64,000 nucleotides of DNA from an uncultured Verrucomicrobiota bacterium (GTDB taxonomy: Bacteria; Verrucomicrobiota; Verrucomicrobiia; Limisphaerales; UBA1412). Positions 34,163 through 43,781 of the stretch are shown one piece after another (the stretch's first letter is position 1; each line of letters begins with the position of its first letter). Below the pieces are notes generated by a model, which saw nothing but the letters and a program-made list of their open reading frames with translations, was not told the DNA's origin and ran no database searches. Where the stretch lies: NCBI GenBank assembly GCA_944389455.1, contig CALXMK010000001.1, positions 62,001-126,000 of the forward strand, given 5' to 3'. Position numbers and translations under genes: made by a program.

Positions 34163-35509
34163 GTGTTGCAACAGAAGACATTGAGGCAACCGGCCTATCT
34201 ATCTGGCACAGGACTGCATAGTGGAAACAGAGTAAATATGGCAATTTTGCCGGCTCCTGTAAATACAGGAATTGTTTTTCGTCGGACAGATCTGGATGAT
34301 AAGCCGGAAATCGAAGCAAAGATAGAGAATGTGGTTGAAACAAGCCGTTCGACTACCTTAGGAAAAGGGAATATTCGTATTCACACAGTTGAACATTTGC
34401 TTGGTTCGCTCTCGGCATTTGGAATTAGTAATGCGTACATAGAGTTGGATTCAGGAGAACCCCCAATTTGTGATGGCAGTGCGCGAGAGTTTGTCTCATT
34501 GATTGAAATGGCTGGTTTTGAATTGCAGTCAGCGTCGATAGAGCCAATCATGATTTCTTCTCCAATAGAGTTTCAGATTGCTGATACACAGATGTTTGTA
34601 TTTCCTTATGATAGACTGAAGATATCTTGTACCAGCGCAGATAAAAAGGAGCGTTTTACCCAATTTTACAGTTTAGAAGTTACTGAAGAAAGTTTTAAAA
34701 AAGAATTAGCTCCTGCCCGTACTTTCTGTTTTTTTGAAGAAATAGAGATACTAATTCGGAGTGGGCTTATTAAAGGAGGTGCATTGGAGAATGCTGTGGT
34801 TATTCGTGATGACGCTATCCTGACAACAGAACCGCTCCGCTATGAAAACGAATTTGTTCGACACAAAATGGTGGACATGGTAGGAGATTTGTCATTATTG
34901 GGGCGCCCCTTACAGGGACATGTTATTGCGGTAAAACCTGGGCATAGTGCTAATTGTGAGCTTGGTCGAAGAATTCAATCTCAATTTCTTGTAAATCAGA
35001 GAGCTATTAATGTTTTTATGCCGCCACCTTCAAAGGAGAAAATTCTCAAAAAAGATGTTCGTGTTGAAGATGGAAAAGGATTGGATATATACGACCTATA
35101 CCAGATTTTGCCGCACCGATATCCATTCTTGATGATTGATAAGATTTTAAATATTCAAGCTAATCATATTGTAGCGCAGAAAAATGTTTCTGTTAATGAA
35201 CCTCATTTTCAGGGACATTTCCCCCGGCATCCGATTATGCCAGGAGTACTTCAATTAGAGGCAATTGCTCAGGTTGCTGGGATTTTAACGATGCGGAATG
35301 CGGAGAACTTTGGTAAACTAGCATATTTTATGTCTGCGGAGAATGTAAAATGGCGTAAGCCAGTAGTTCCGGGAGATGTATTGATTATTGAGGTAGATAT
35401 GCTTAGAACTAGAGGTAAGATCGGAAAAGCCAGAGGAGTCTGCAAGGTAAACGATGAAGTCGTTAGTGAAGCTGAAGTTACCTTTATGATTGCAGATTCA
35501 GTCGAGTAA
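34163..35509 (+). CDS. lpxC/fabZ: Bifunctional UDP-3-O-acyl-GlcNAc deacetylase / 3-hydroxyacyl-ACP dehydratase
   Basis: The 448-residue fusion joins the committed step of lipid A synthesis (LpxC, Zn-dependent deacetylase) to the fatty-acid elongation dehydratase FabZ. LpxC (1 to about 295) shows GTGLHSGNRV, HTVEHLLGSLSAFGI (Zn His), DGSAREFV and FVRHKMVDMVGDLSLLGRPLQGHV (Zn His and Asp region). FabZ (about 305-448) shows LYQILPHRYPFLMIDKIL and HFQGHFPRHPIMPGVLQLEAIAQ, with the catalytic His and Glu. Both domains look complete. Competition for 3-hydroxyacyl-ACP between the two activities sets the phospholipid/LPS ratio. The start is a GTG; there is no in-frame ATG. lpxA follows after 12 bases. 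Confidence 0.97.
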   Translation: MLQQKTLRQPAYLSGTGLHSGNRVNMAILPAPVNTGIVFRRTDLDDKPEIEAKIENVVETSRSTTLGKGNIRIHTVEHLLGSLSAFGISNAYIELDSGEPPICDGSAREFVSLIEMAGFELQSASIEPIMISSPIEFQIADTQMFVFPYDRLKISCTSADKKERFTQFYSLEVTEESFKKELAPARTFCFFEEIEILIRSGLIKGGALENAVVIRDDAILTTEPLRYENEFVRHKMVDMVGDLSLLGRPLQGHVIAVKPGHSANCELGRRIQSQFLVNQRAINVFMPPPSKEKILKKDVRVEDGKGLDIYDLYQILPHRYPFLMIDKILNIQANHIVAQKNVSVNEPHFQGHFPRHPIMPGVLQLEAIAQVAGILTMRNAENFGKLAYFMSAENVKWRKPVVPGDVLIIEVDMLRTRGKIGKARGVCKVNDEVVSEAEVTFMIADSVE

Positions 35510-35521
35510 TATAAATAGTTT

Positions 35522-36295
35522 ATGACAAAAATACATCCTAGCGCGGTTATTAGTTCTAGTGCACTAATTGGAGAAGATTGTTATATTGGTCCTTATTGTA
35601 TCATTGGAGATCATGTTGTTATAGGAGATCGCTGTCGCTTACATTCGCATGTAGTTATAGATGGCTATACGACAGTTGGAGCGAATAATGAGTTTTTCCC
35701 TTTTGCTAGTATTGGACTTAAAACTCAGGATTTAAAGTGGAAAGGTGGCATTACTTATACAAAGATTGGCTGTGGAAATACTTTTCGTGAGTGTGTCACA
35801 GTCAATAGTGGAACAGCGCCAGGAGAGTCTACAGTTATTGGAGATAAGAATTTGATTATGGCTTATTGCCATATTGCCCATAACTGTGTTCTTGGTAATG
35901 AGATTATTATTTCCAATGGATTGGCAATGGCTGGTCATGTAGTTGTAGAAGATATGGCTGTAATTAGTGGATTAGTAACAATTCATCAATTTGTCCGAGT
36001 CGGTACTTTATCTATTATTGGGGGGTCTTCAAAAGTTAATCAGGATGTTCCTCCTTATTTAATGGTAGATGGAAATCCTGTGAGAGCGAGAACCTTAAAC
36101 AAAGTCGGTTTAGAGAGACATAATATTTCTCATGCTGTTCAATTACAGTTAAAGCATGCTTATCGTTTAATTTTTCGTTCCGGAATGGCTATCGATAATG
36201 CTGTTAATCAGTTAGAGGAGGAAGGTACTTTATTGCCTGAAACAGAGCATCTAATTAATTTTGTAAAAAACAGTCCTAGAGGAGTGTGTAAATAA
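35522..36295 (+). CDS. lpxA: Acyl-ACP--UDP-N-acetylglucosamine O-acyltransferase
   Basis: This cytoplasmic trimeric enzyme makes the first acyl transfer in lipid A synthesis. The 257 residues have hexapeptide repeats from IHPSAVISSSALIGEDCYIG. Catalytic His lies in YCHIAHNCVLGNEIIISNGLAMAGHVVVED (His125-equivalent), and HQFVRVGTLSIIGG and the C-terminal helical domain (HAYRLIFRSG) follow. Length and motifs match LpxA rather than LpxD. Other lpx genes are not in the window. Confidence 0.97.
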   Translation: MTKIHPSAVISSSALIGEDCYIGPYCIIGDHVVIGDRCRLHSHVVIDGYTTVGANNEFFPFASIGLKTQDLKWKGGITYTKIGCGNTFRECVTVNSGTAPGESTVIGDKNLIMAYCHIAHNCVLGNEIIISNGLAMAGHVVVEDMAVISGLVTIHQFVRVGTLSIIGGSSKVNQDVPPYLMVDGNPVRARTLNKVGLERHNISHAVQLQLKHAYRLIFRSGMAIDNAVNQLEEEGTLLPETEHLINFVKNSPRGVCK

Positions 36296-36393
36296 ATAGT
36301 AATGCTTGTGCGACTTTTCTGTAATAGAGGTGTTCCTTTTGTAGGAAGGCATTTATAAGACCAACCGCAGAAGATTAGCAGACGAGATTAAAA

Positions 36394-38124
36394 GTGGTTA
36401 CTACATCCTTGGTAAAATTGTTTGACAAAGCTGGACTTGCCACAAGCGAAGAATTTGCTCAATGGTTAAAGGCTTGGAGAAACTCTATTGATACGGGGGC
36501 AACGGATTCTATGCTCTCCTTTTTTGCTAGAGAAAAGGGGATGCCAGAAGAGCAGTATTTGGATAAAGTGGCAGAGATTCTGCATTGGGAGAGAGCGGAT
36601 ATGAATAATCTGGATATTACTCGAGAAGCCAGTATGAAAATTTCTCCTAAGGTTGCGTTTCAATACACAGTAATGCCTATCTCTTATCTGGATGATGTTT
36701 TAACTGTTGCAGTATGTGATCCGTTTGATATGTCTATGCTCAATACAGTTCGTTTTGACGCTCGCTGTATGGTGAATTTCAAACTGGCAACTCAATCAGA
36801 CATTGAAAAAGCACTTAAGAAGTATTACGGGGTAGGAGCTGAAACTCTGAATGAAATGGCAGAGGATGATATGATGGATTTGGATATTTCCTCTGACAAG
36901 GAGATTACTGAGGGAGATCAGGATGCCAGTGTAATCAAGTTTGTAAACCAGATTATTTGGGAAGCTTTTAAAGATCGTGCTACAGACATTCATTTTGAGC
37001 CACAGGAGGACGAACTTCGTATTCGCTATCGTATAGACGGATTGTTGTATCAAACTCCGATGCCTCCTCAATTAAAACGCTTCCAGGCATCCATTATTTC
37101 TCGCATCAAAGTTATGTCAGGAATGAATATTTCAGAGAAACGTCTTCCACAAGATGGTCGTATTAATGTGAGAATTAAGGGAGAGGAGATAGATATTCGT
37201 GTTTCAACGGTTCCTACGGTTTATGGGGAAAGTGTTTCTTTACGTCTACTAACTCGAGGAAAAATCTTTTTGAGCTTGGATAAATTAGGGTTTAATCCGA
37301 GAGATGAGAAAGCTATTCGAGAGGTGATTGTAAAGCCGCATGGGATTTTTTTGGTTACAGGACCTACAGGTTCAGGTAAATCAACTTCACTTTATGCCTT
37401 TCTGAGTTCAATTAATTCAGTTCATAAACGTATTATTACGGTAGAAGAGCCAGTGGAATATGAATTAAAGGGAATCAATCAGATTGCGGTACGTCCGGAT
37501 ATTGGATTAACATTTGCAATGGGACTTCGACATATTTTACGTCAAGATCCTAATGTTATTATGGTCGGTGAAATTCGCGACTTGGAGACTGCGGAGATTG
37601 CTATTCAGGCTTCTTTGACAGGACACTTAGTGCTGAGTACGTTACATACTAATGATGCAGCTAGTGCTTTTACTCGTTTGATAGATATGGGAATTGAACC
37701 CTTCTTGGTAGCAACATCGGTGGAAGCAATTATGGCACAGCGTTTGGTGAGAACGATTTGTAAGAATTGTTCAACTCCTCAAAATCTTTCGCTTGATTAT
37801 CTGCGTAAAATTGAGTACCCGGAAGCAGATATTGCAACAACTATATTCCGCAAGGGAATTGGGTGTGAGAATTGTCGACAGCAAGGATATAAGGGCCGAA
37901 TGGGTATTTATGAATTGCTTCTTGTTACAGAGGAGCTTAGAACTCCTATTTTGGCAAGAGCTCCTTCCAGTACTATTTCACAGATTGCTATTGAACAAGG
38001 AATGAGACTCTTAAGAGTAGATGGATGGGAAAAGGTAAAGTTAGGTTTGACTACAGTAGATGAGGTCCTCCGTGTTACACAGGTGGAGCAGCATTTGGAT
38101 CATTTTTCAGAGGGAGAAGAGTAG
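36394..38124 (+). CDS. gspE: Type II secretion / type IV pilus assembly ATPase GspE
   Basis: The 576-residue GTG-initiated protein is the hexameric cytoplasmic ATPase that powers pseudopilus assembly. It has an N-terminal GspE_N domain (ILHWERADMNNLDITREASMKIS), then RATDIHFEPQEDELRIRYRIDGLL. The Walker A GPTGSGKSTSLYAF lies at about 324-337, with ITVEEPVEYEL (Asp box) and the Walker B region VGEIRDLETAEIAIQASLTGHLVLSTLHTNDA. A CxxC pair (CKNC...CENC) forms the zinc site. It starts a run of four secretion genes separated by 3, -4 and 44 bases. Confidence 0.94.
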   Translation: MVTTSLVKLFDKAGLATSEEFAQWLKAWRNSIDTGATDSMLSFFAREKGMPEEQYLDKVAEILHWERADMNNLDITREASMKISPKVAFQYTVMPISYLDDVLTVAVCDPFDMSMLNTVRFDARCMVNFKLATQSDIEKALKKYYGVGAETLNEMAEDDMMDLDISSDKEITEGDQDASVIKFVNQIIWEAFKDRATDIHFEPQEDELRIRYRIDGLLYQTPMPPQLKRFQASIISRIKVMSGMNISEKRLPQDGRINVRIKGEEIDIRVSTVPTVYGESVSLRLLTRGKIFLSLDKLGFNPRDEKAIREVIVKPHGIFLVTGPTGSGKSTSLYAFLSSINSVHKRIITVEEPVEYELKGINQIAVRPDIGLTFAMGLRHILRQDPNVIMVGEIRDLETAEIAIQASLTGHLVLSTLHTNDAASAFTRLIDMGIEPFLVATSVEAIMAQRLVRTICKNCSTPQNLSLDYLRKIEYPEADIATTIFRKGIGCENCRQQGYKGRMGIYELLLVTEELRTPILARAPSSTISQIAIEQGMRLLRVDGWEKVKLGLTTVDEVLRVTQVEQHLDHFSEGEE

Positions 38125-38127
38125 TAC

Positions 38128-39612
38128 ATGGGTAAAATAACTCAAAAGAAGCATTCTTCTAAGCAACGTCGTCTTATTAATTTTTTAATTCCGGGAGCAG
38201 TTACTCATCGGCTTATTCAATTTGATTGTAGTGGGCAAGAGATAAAGGGAACTCCAAAATCACAGGAATGCACTATTCATAAAAAGTTTCAAGAAGACTG
38301 GTGTATAAAGGATTTTCGAAATCTCTTTTATAAAAAGATTAATGTATCTTGGGCTTCTTTGGAGGATGTTTTTCTTCGTGTAATGCATTTACCGGGAGAA
38401 AATCCTAATGAGCTGAAAATGATGGTAGAACTGCAGCTAGAAAAGATTTCTCCTATTCCTTTAGCTCAATTAGTATGGGATATCCAGATTTTGCCTAATC
38501 CTGTACCATTGCCTCTTCCTGAACCAGATCCAGAACATCCAGAAGAAGAAGTAAACCCAATGTATCTTTATTCAGTAGTGGTTTTGTTAGCAGAAAAAAC
38601 TGCTATTGAGAACTTCTTAGTTTTTTTGGAAGAAAGCGGTTTTTATGCAGATAGATTGGAACTGCCTTTTCTTCATGAAGCGTTGAAATCGCCGGATACA
38701 AAGGATGGCTTGTATGTATATCCTATGTCTTCTGGTTCAAAGGATATAGCAATTACGGTTTGGTGGACTCAAGGACAACTTCAGAATATTGATATAATTT
38801 ATTTGCCACAAGAAGATGTATGGAAAAAAGTTTTTACCATACATCTTAATCAAATTATATGGGCCGCCCAGGTTGCTGGGTGGTTAAAAGAAGATTTTAA
38901 ATGGACATTGGAGGTGCCAGCAGAAGATGATGAGCCTATCTCAATAAATGAGTGGAAAATGCTAATGACGGAACTTTATGGGGAAGGTGAAATTCATGAA
39001 CGGATGATGAAAAGCGAATTAGCGCGGTTCAATTGTACTCTTATATGTTCTGTACCTACGGCAAATTTATTACCGATAGAGTTTGTGTCAGTCTATAGAC
39101 AGAAGTATATTGACCGCCTTTGGTTGCAAGGAATTGTGGCAGTAGTGTTATTTTATATTGCTTTTTGTATTATTTATTTTTCAGGATCTTCTGTAGCGAA
39201 CTTCCAAAAATCACGGATAGAGACCAGATTGGCTCTTCTTGAGAATGACTATAAGACGGCTTTAAAATTAAGAGAGCAAGTTGATTTATTGCAATTACAG
39301 CATACTTTAAAATTTGCGGCACTTGATTGTTACCGTTTAACTGCGGAGTTACTACCAACAGATTTAAAATTAACACGAATGAATTTTAATGGAGATAGTC
39401 TTTCTTTTGTGGGAGAAGCTCCATCGGATAAAATAGCATTAGTTACCGCTTTTAATGAACAGTTGCAGCGAGCTGTCACTTACGGAGAGAATCCAACACT
39501 CTTTTTTAAAAGGGTAGATCCCCCAACATCCGTTCAAAAGGCAGGTGCAGGAAATACATTAACTTGGAGATTTTCCTGTGAATTAAATTTACCTGAATTG
39601 AATACAAAATGA
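38128..39612 (+). CDS. gspL: GspL/PilMN-like inner-membrane assembly protein
   Basis: The 494 residues place a cytoplasmic domain (to about residue 330) before a single transmembrane helix (about 334-355: WLQGIVAVVLFYIAFCIIYF). A periplasmic coiled coil follows (NFQKSRIETRLALLENDYK), with a small ferredoxin-like domain (LPTDLKLTRMNFNGDSLSFVGEA). This is the topology of GspL, an actin-like ATPase-fold platform joined to a PilN-like part. Sequence similarity to classical GspL is weak, so the call rests on topology and position between gspE and gspM. It overlaps the next gene by four bases. Confidence 0.75.
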   Translation: MGKITQKKHSSKQRRLINFLIPGAVTHRLIQFDCSGQEIKGTPKSQECTIHKKFQEDWCIKDFRNLFYKKINVSWASLEDVFLRVMHLPGENPNELKMMVELQLEKISPIPLAQLVWDIQILPNPVPLPLPEPDPEHPEEEVNPMYLYSVVVLLAEKTAIENFLVFLEESGFYADRLELPFLHEALKSPDTKDGLYVYPMSSGSKDIAITVWWTQGQLQNIDIIYLPQEDVWKKVFTIHLNQIIWAAQVAGWLKEDFKWTLEVPAEDDEPISINEWKMLMTELYGEGEIHERMMKSELARFNCTLICSVPTANLLPIEFVSVYRQKYIDRLWLQGIVAVVLFYIAFCIIYFSGSSVANFQKSRIETRLALLENDYKTALKLREQVDLLQLQHTLKFAALDCYRLTAELLPTDLKLTRMNFNGDSLSFVGEAPSDKIALVTAFNEQLQRAVTYGENPTLFFKRVDPPTSVQKAGAGNTLTWRFSCELNLPELNTK

Positions 39613-40352
39613 TAAATTGGTTTAACAGTCTTAATCTTAAGCCCCAAGAGCGTCGCATGGTAATAGGGGTATTGGTGGTTTTCTTTCTGCTCTTTAATAT
39701 ATGGTATGTTTGGCCTCATTTTGGAGATTGGGCTAAAAATGCATCTAAAGCAGAGGAAGCAGAATTAAAAATTAAACGTTACCAGACACAAGTAAATAAT
39801 ATTACCAGATATCGTGCACTAATTAAAGAGTTGGAGCAAGATGGATCAACTAAAATTGCTGCTGCAGAGCAGGCTCTTCAATTTCAGAAGACAATTCAAG
39901 AAATAGCCAATCGGAGTGGTGTTTCCATCAATCGTTATGATCCAGCAAATCCGCGGCGCAGTGTTGGGGGAGGATCTACTCTTAACCAGACTAACTCTTT
40001 TTTTGAAGAATCTGGGTTATCTGTTCAGATGCAGCAAGTTAAGGAAGAAGACCTTGTTTTATTCCTTTATAATATAGGGAATGGTAATTCCAATATTCGA
40101 GTCAAAGAGTTGGAGTTAAGTCCTCATTCAAGCGGAGTTAGACTGAATTGTAAGGCATTGTTGATTGCCAGTTATCAGAAAGCGCCAACAAATACTTCTA
40201 CCAAACTAAGTCCCATGGGGCTTCGATTACCATCGACTCCTTCTAATAGAACACTTGGGTCTTCTCCCAGTGAGAATTTAGCTAAGACAAATAAGGTTGT
40301 AACTAACAAAGCCACGATTACACCTGTTAGCATAAAGGGTACAGATAAATAA
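39609..40352 (+). CDS. gspM: GspM/PilO-like inner-membrane protein
   Basis: The 247 residues have a short cytoplasmic N-terminus (LKPQERRMVIG), one transmembrane helix (about 17-35), a coiled coil (AEEAELKIKRYQTQVNNITRYRALIKELEQ) and a periplasmic ferredoxin-like region (ISINRYDP to VRLNCKALLIASYQK). A Ser/Thr/Pro-rich tail closes the protein. The layout matches GspM or PilO, the partner of GspL/PilN. It overlaps gspL by four bases, indicating coupled translation. Confidence 0.78.
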   Translation: MINWFNSLNLKPQERRMVIGVLVVFFLLFNIWYVWPHFGDWAKNASKAEEAELKIKRYQTQVNNITRYRALIKELEQDGSTKIAAAEQALQFQKTIQEIANRSGVSINRYDPANPRRSVGGGSTLNQTNSFFEESGLSVQMQQVKEEDLVLFLYNIGNGNSNIRVKELELSPHSSGVRLNCKALLIASYQKAPTNTSTKLSPMGLRLPSTPSNRTLGSSPSENLAKTNKVVTNKATITPVSIKGTDK

Positions 40353-40396
40353 AATTTTAAATAAAAAGATTAGTATCGAAAATAACAAATTGAGTT

Positions 40397-42871
40397 ATGA
40401 TAAATAGAAAAATAACAGCTATTTTTTGTGGAATTCTTATGAGTTCCTTTGCCCTGTTAGATACACTTAATGCTCAACAATCCTCTACAAATGCTCCTAT
40501 AAAAAAAGATACCGTAGTTCAGGAGGAAGAGAATCAACAGCAATTACCAGAAAGTCCAAATCGGCTTCCAATGCCGACGATCCAGCCACCATCTTTCCCT
40601 GATAATGCTTCTTCATCAAGAACGAATCGTCTTGGTTCTCCTAATAGAACTCAGGAAAGACCAATCCCTTCTGAACAGAGAACATCTGAGTCCCGGAGAG
40701 TATTTACACCTCCATCTCACGGGTCTTCTCGAGAATTGCTTTCTGCCAGTAGCGTAAATAATTCATCCAATCCAACAGAGTCTTCTTCTGGAGGAGAGAA
40801 TCCGACGGCTTTTACAACGTTGGAGTTAGATAATCCAGATGAGATTATGCCTGTAGGCGCTTGGCAATTGCAGAATATGCCATTGGCAGCATTTATAGAT
40901 GTTTATGCAGATTTAGTAGGTCGTACAGTTATTCAGCCTGCTACATTAGGTCAGGCGTTAATTAATTTTAAAATGAAAACGCCATTAACTAAGAAGGAGT
41001 TAGTTCAAGCTTTAGAAGGCGTATTAATTGTTAATCAAGTAGCAATTGTTCCCACAGGGAAACGGTTTGTAACAGCAGTTCCTTTGGCTGATGCCGCTGG
41101 ACAAGGAGCCAAAATTAACGAGATGAACTTGAAAGAGATTCCTGAGTCTCTGCAATTTATGACTCAAATTGTTCAGTTGACCAATTCATATCCAAGTGAG
41201 ATTCTTGCATCTATTCAGCCTTTTGCCAAAATTCCAAATGGAATTGTTGCGATAGAGGAATCTAAATTGCTGGTTATTCGTGATTATGCTGTGAATGTTA
41301 AGAGGATGATGGAAATTATTAAGCGAGTAGATGTTATTCCTGAAGACGATTATGTATTCAAAGTGATTCCGATTCGTTATGGCACAGTTGAAGATGTAAA
41401 TAATGTGATGGGTTCATTAATTGGGACTAGCAGTTATAGTAGTTCTTCTTCTCGTAACCTATCGAATACATCAAGGAATACAGGAACTTCAAGCTCACGT
41501 TCTTCTTTAAGTAGTTCTAGAAATAATCGTACTTCTTCTTCCAGTCGGCTTTCAGCTTCTCAGATGAATATGCAGCGCTTGGGTAGCGGAGCAAATACTT
41601 TTGCTAATAGAATGGGGAATATTATGAATCGAGCATCTAGTGCTAATCAGCAAGTTTCCTTATTAATGGATGAAGCTCAGGTAATTCCAGATGAGCGCTC
41701 AAATTCTTTAATTGTTTATGCTACTAAGCGAGATATGGAAGTGATCACTAATGTAGTATCTCAGTTGGATTTTTTGTTGCCACAAGTTTTAATTGAGTCT
41801 GTTATTGTTGATGTAACATTGGGGGATAGTTTTAGTTTTGGGGTTTCAGCAGCTCAATCTCGGACAAATGGTACAGATTTCAAAGGATTGGGGGGAATGT
41901 TTAATGGGCAAGGAGTTTATTCTTCTGTAGCTGGGAATGCAGGAAATTATACAAATATGCCTAGTGGTTTCAGTTATTTTGGAAGATTAAATGATGAATG
42001 GGAATTCGGGGTTGTAGCAGAGGCCTCAGACAATCGCGCAACAGTTCTACAGCGTCCTCGCATTTTGACTATGCACGGAGTAGAAGCCAGTTTTTTTAAT
42101 GGACAGCGTATTCCTTATGCAAGCAGCAGCTATTATGGAGGATATACTAGTTCTGCAAATGTTTCATTTGACTATCTTGATGTCGGTATAGAATTAGCGG
42201 TTACTCCGTTTATAACACAGGATGGTATGGTAATTATGGAGATATCTCAAACTATTGATGAATTTTCACAATGGGTTGAAATGGGAAATGATTTACGTGC
42301 TCCACAAACGGTTAATCGAGATGCAACGGCAATGATTGCAGTAAAAGATAAGGAATCAATCATGTTGGGAGGCTATATACGTCAATCTAAGACAAAGAAT
42401 AACTCTGGAGTGCCGTATCTTAAGGATATTCCTTTATTGGGATATTTTTTTCGTAATACAAGTAAGTCAGATGAACGTTCAGAATTGTTGGTTTTTATTC
42501 GCCCAACAATTCTGAATGATCCAGAAAGTATTCGTGAGTTTTCAAAAACTGAAAGTCAAACTTTACCAGGCGCCTATATGGCTCTAAATGATTATAATAG
42601 AGAGACCCGGAGTCAGATGTATTCAGCTTTAGAACAAGAAAAGGCTATTGAACTCAAGGAGAAGAAGGAGTTACTTAAGTTCCAAGAACGAATGAATGAA
42701 TTGGATAAAAAGACGTCTGAAACACAAAAAAAATTGGATGAAATAGAAGTTAATAGAGATTTGCCATCTATTTCAATAGAAGTAGATCAATTGCCTATAC
42801 CTCTCAATAATTCTTCTGATTCAGAATCTGTATCAACAGAAAAAGAGCTAAAATCAGAAGTAGTGGAATAA
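40397..42871 (+). CDS. gspD: Type II secretion secretin GspD
   Basis: This 824-residue precursor (signal peptide about 1-26, ending LNA) forms the outer-membrane pore. Residues 28-140 are a Pro/Ser-rich linker. N0 and N1-N2 domains follow at about 150-460 (MPLAAFIDVYADLVGRTVI, QLTNSYPSEILASIQPFAKI, VFKVIPIRYGTVEDVNNVM). A Ser-rich insertion of about 60 residues (roughly 345-400) interrupts N2. The secretin barrel spans about 450-715 and contains LPQVLIESVIVDVTLGDSFSFG, VEASFFNGQRIPYAS, YLDVGIELAVTPFI and SGVPYLKDIPLLGYFFRNT with ELLVFIRPTIL. The C-terminal 80 residues are a charged coiled coil. No pilotin gene is visible. Confidence 0.94.
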   Translation: MINRKITAIFCGILMSSFALLDTLNAQQSSTNAPIKKDTVVQEEENQQQLPESPNRLPMPTIQPPSFPDNASSSRTNRLGSPNRTQERPIPSEQRTSESRRVFTPPSHGSSRELLSASSVNNSSNPTESSSGGENPTAFTTLELDNPDEIMPVGAWQLQNMPLAAFIDVYADLVGRTVIQPATLGQALINFKMKTPLTKKELVQALEGVLIVNQVAIVPTGKRFVTAVPLADAAGQGAKINEMNLKEIPESLQFMTQIVQLTNSYPSEILASIQPFAKIPNGIVAIEESKLLVIRDYAVNVKRMMEIIKRVDVIPEDDYVFKVIPIRYGTVEDVNNVMGSLIGTSSYSSSSSRNLSNTSRNTGTSSSRSSLSSSRNNRTSSSSRLSASQMNMQRLGSGANTFANRMGNIMNRASSANQQVSLLMDEAQVIPDERSNSLIVYATKRDMEVITNVVSQLDFLLPQVLIESVIVDVTLGDSFSFGVSAAQSRTNGTDFKGLGGMFNGQGVYSSVAGNAGNYTNMPSGFSYFGRLNDEWEFGVVAEASDNRATVLQRPRILTMHGVEASFFNGQRIPYASSSYYGGYTSSANVSFDYLDVGIELAVTPFITQDGMVIMEISQTIDEFSQWVEMGNDLRAPQTVNRDATAMIAVKDKESIMLGGYIRQSKTKNNSGVPYLKDIPLLGYFFRNTSKSDERSELLVFIRPTILNDPESIREFSKTESQTLPGAYMALNDYNRETRSQMYSALEQEKAIELKEKKELLKFQERMNELDKKTSETQKKLDEIEVNRDLPSISIEVDQLPIPLNNSSDSESVSTEKELKSEVVE

Positions 42872-42908
42872 TATTGATAGTTTTCCTACTGATTCCTATA
42901 AGATAAAT

Positions 42909-43478
42909 ATGGGAGATGATGATCATATGTTGAGACCTTGGCCAATTTTGAAGAGTGATCAGATTGGAGATTTTAAGGTTTTCTCTCTTAATGCCATTCA
43001 GAAAAAATCACCTCGTACTGGAATGAATACTGTCTACTATGTATTAAACACAGTAGATTGGGTAAATACTATTGCAATTACACCGAATCAGGAGTTGGTA
43101 ATGGTAGAACAATTCCGTCATGCAACTAATACATTGGAGTTGGAATTGCCTGGAGGAATGATGGATAAATTAGAGCAAGATCCAGTAATGGCTGCCTGCA
43201 GGGAATTAAGAGAAGAAACAGGTTATGAAGGTGAGAATTCACGAGAAATAGGTTCTTGTTTTGCTAATCCAGCTATTTTAACGAATCGAGTTCATACAGT
43301 TTTGGTGGAAAACTGTATTGCTAAATATCCTCTTCAATGGGATCAGGGAGAAGATATAAATATTCGATTAATTCCATTATCTGAGATTTATGATCTTATC
43401 TTAGAAGGTAAGATTCAACACAGTTTAATGATTACAGCTCTTTTTTATTATAAACTTTTAACTGATATTAAAAAATAG
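42909..43478 (+). CDS. Nudix hydrolase, ADP-ribose pyrophosphatase-like
   Basis: The 189-residue protein hydrolyses a nucleoside diphosphate linked to another moiety, most likely ADP-ribose or an NDP-sugar. The Nudix box is GGMMDKLEQDPVMAACREL followed by REETGYEGE. It has one extra residue between the first Glu and the RE pair compared with the canonical GX5EX7REUXEEXGU. The REXXEE metal-binding core is intact. ADPRase-like EQFRHATNTLELELPGG precedes it. It lies downstream of gspD but is functionally unrelated to it. Confidence 0.88.
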   Translation: MGDDDHMLRPWPILKSDQIGDFKVFSLNAIQKKSPRTGMNTVYYVLNTVDWVNTIAITPNQELVMVEQFRHATNTLELELPGGMMDKLEQDPVMAACRELREETGYEGENSREIGSCFANPAILTNRVHTVLVENCIAKYPLQWDQGEDINIRLIPLSEIYDLILEGKIQHSLMITALFYYKLLTDIKK

Positions 43479-43522
43479 CGAAGTAAAAAATAACTGTTAT
43501 AAAACATATTCGTAATAAATGA

Positions 43523-43551
43523 TTGACAGATAGCTTTGTGTTTATTACTAT
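43523..43551 (+). promoter_or_regulatory. Promoter of the tRNA-Thr gene
   Basis: Perfect -35 TTGACA (43523-43528), 17-bp spacer, TACTAT (43546-43551). The predicted start near 43558 is 9 bases before the mature tRNA. Confidence 0.75.
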
Positions 43552-43566
43552 AACGTCGCCTTTGGG

Positions 43567-43641
43567 GCCAGCATAGCTCAGCGGTAGAGCATTCGATTTG
43601 TAATCGAACGGTCATCAGTTCAATCCTGATTGCTGGCTCCA
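43567..43641 (+). tRNA. tRNA-Thr (anticodon TGT)
   Basis: A complete cloverleaf is visible. The acceptor stem GCCAGCA (43567-43573) pairs with TGCTGGC (43631-43637), followed by discriminator T and an encoded CCA (43639-43641). The D-arm is GCTC-AGCGGTA-GAGC, and the anticodon stem TTCGA/TCGAA encloses the loop TTTGTAA with anticodon TGT, which reads ACA (Thr). The T-arm carries the GTTCAATC loop. Confidence 0.97.
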
Positions 43642-43781
43642 TTTTCGTAAAATATCTAATTAAAATTGGATAAAATTATACATCATTCCTGTTTAATAGG
43701 GGAGATGCTTGGATTTTATTTCTAACATGGGGATCTTAATCAGATAAACTCTTCTACTTTAATACTTTTAAATAAATTTCT

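Noticed and set aside
43174..43236. Extra residue in the Nudix box as a sign of inactivation
   Set aside because: The REXXEE core that binds metal is complete; a one-residue length change is tolerated in ADP-ribose pyrophosphatase-type proteins.
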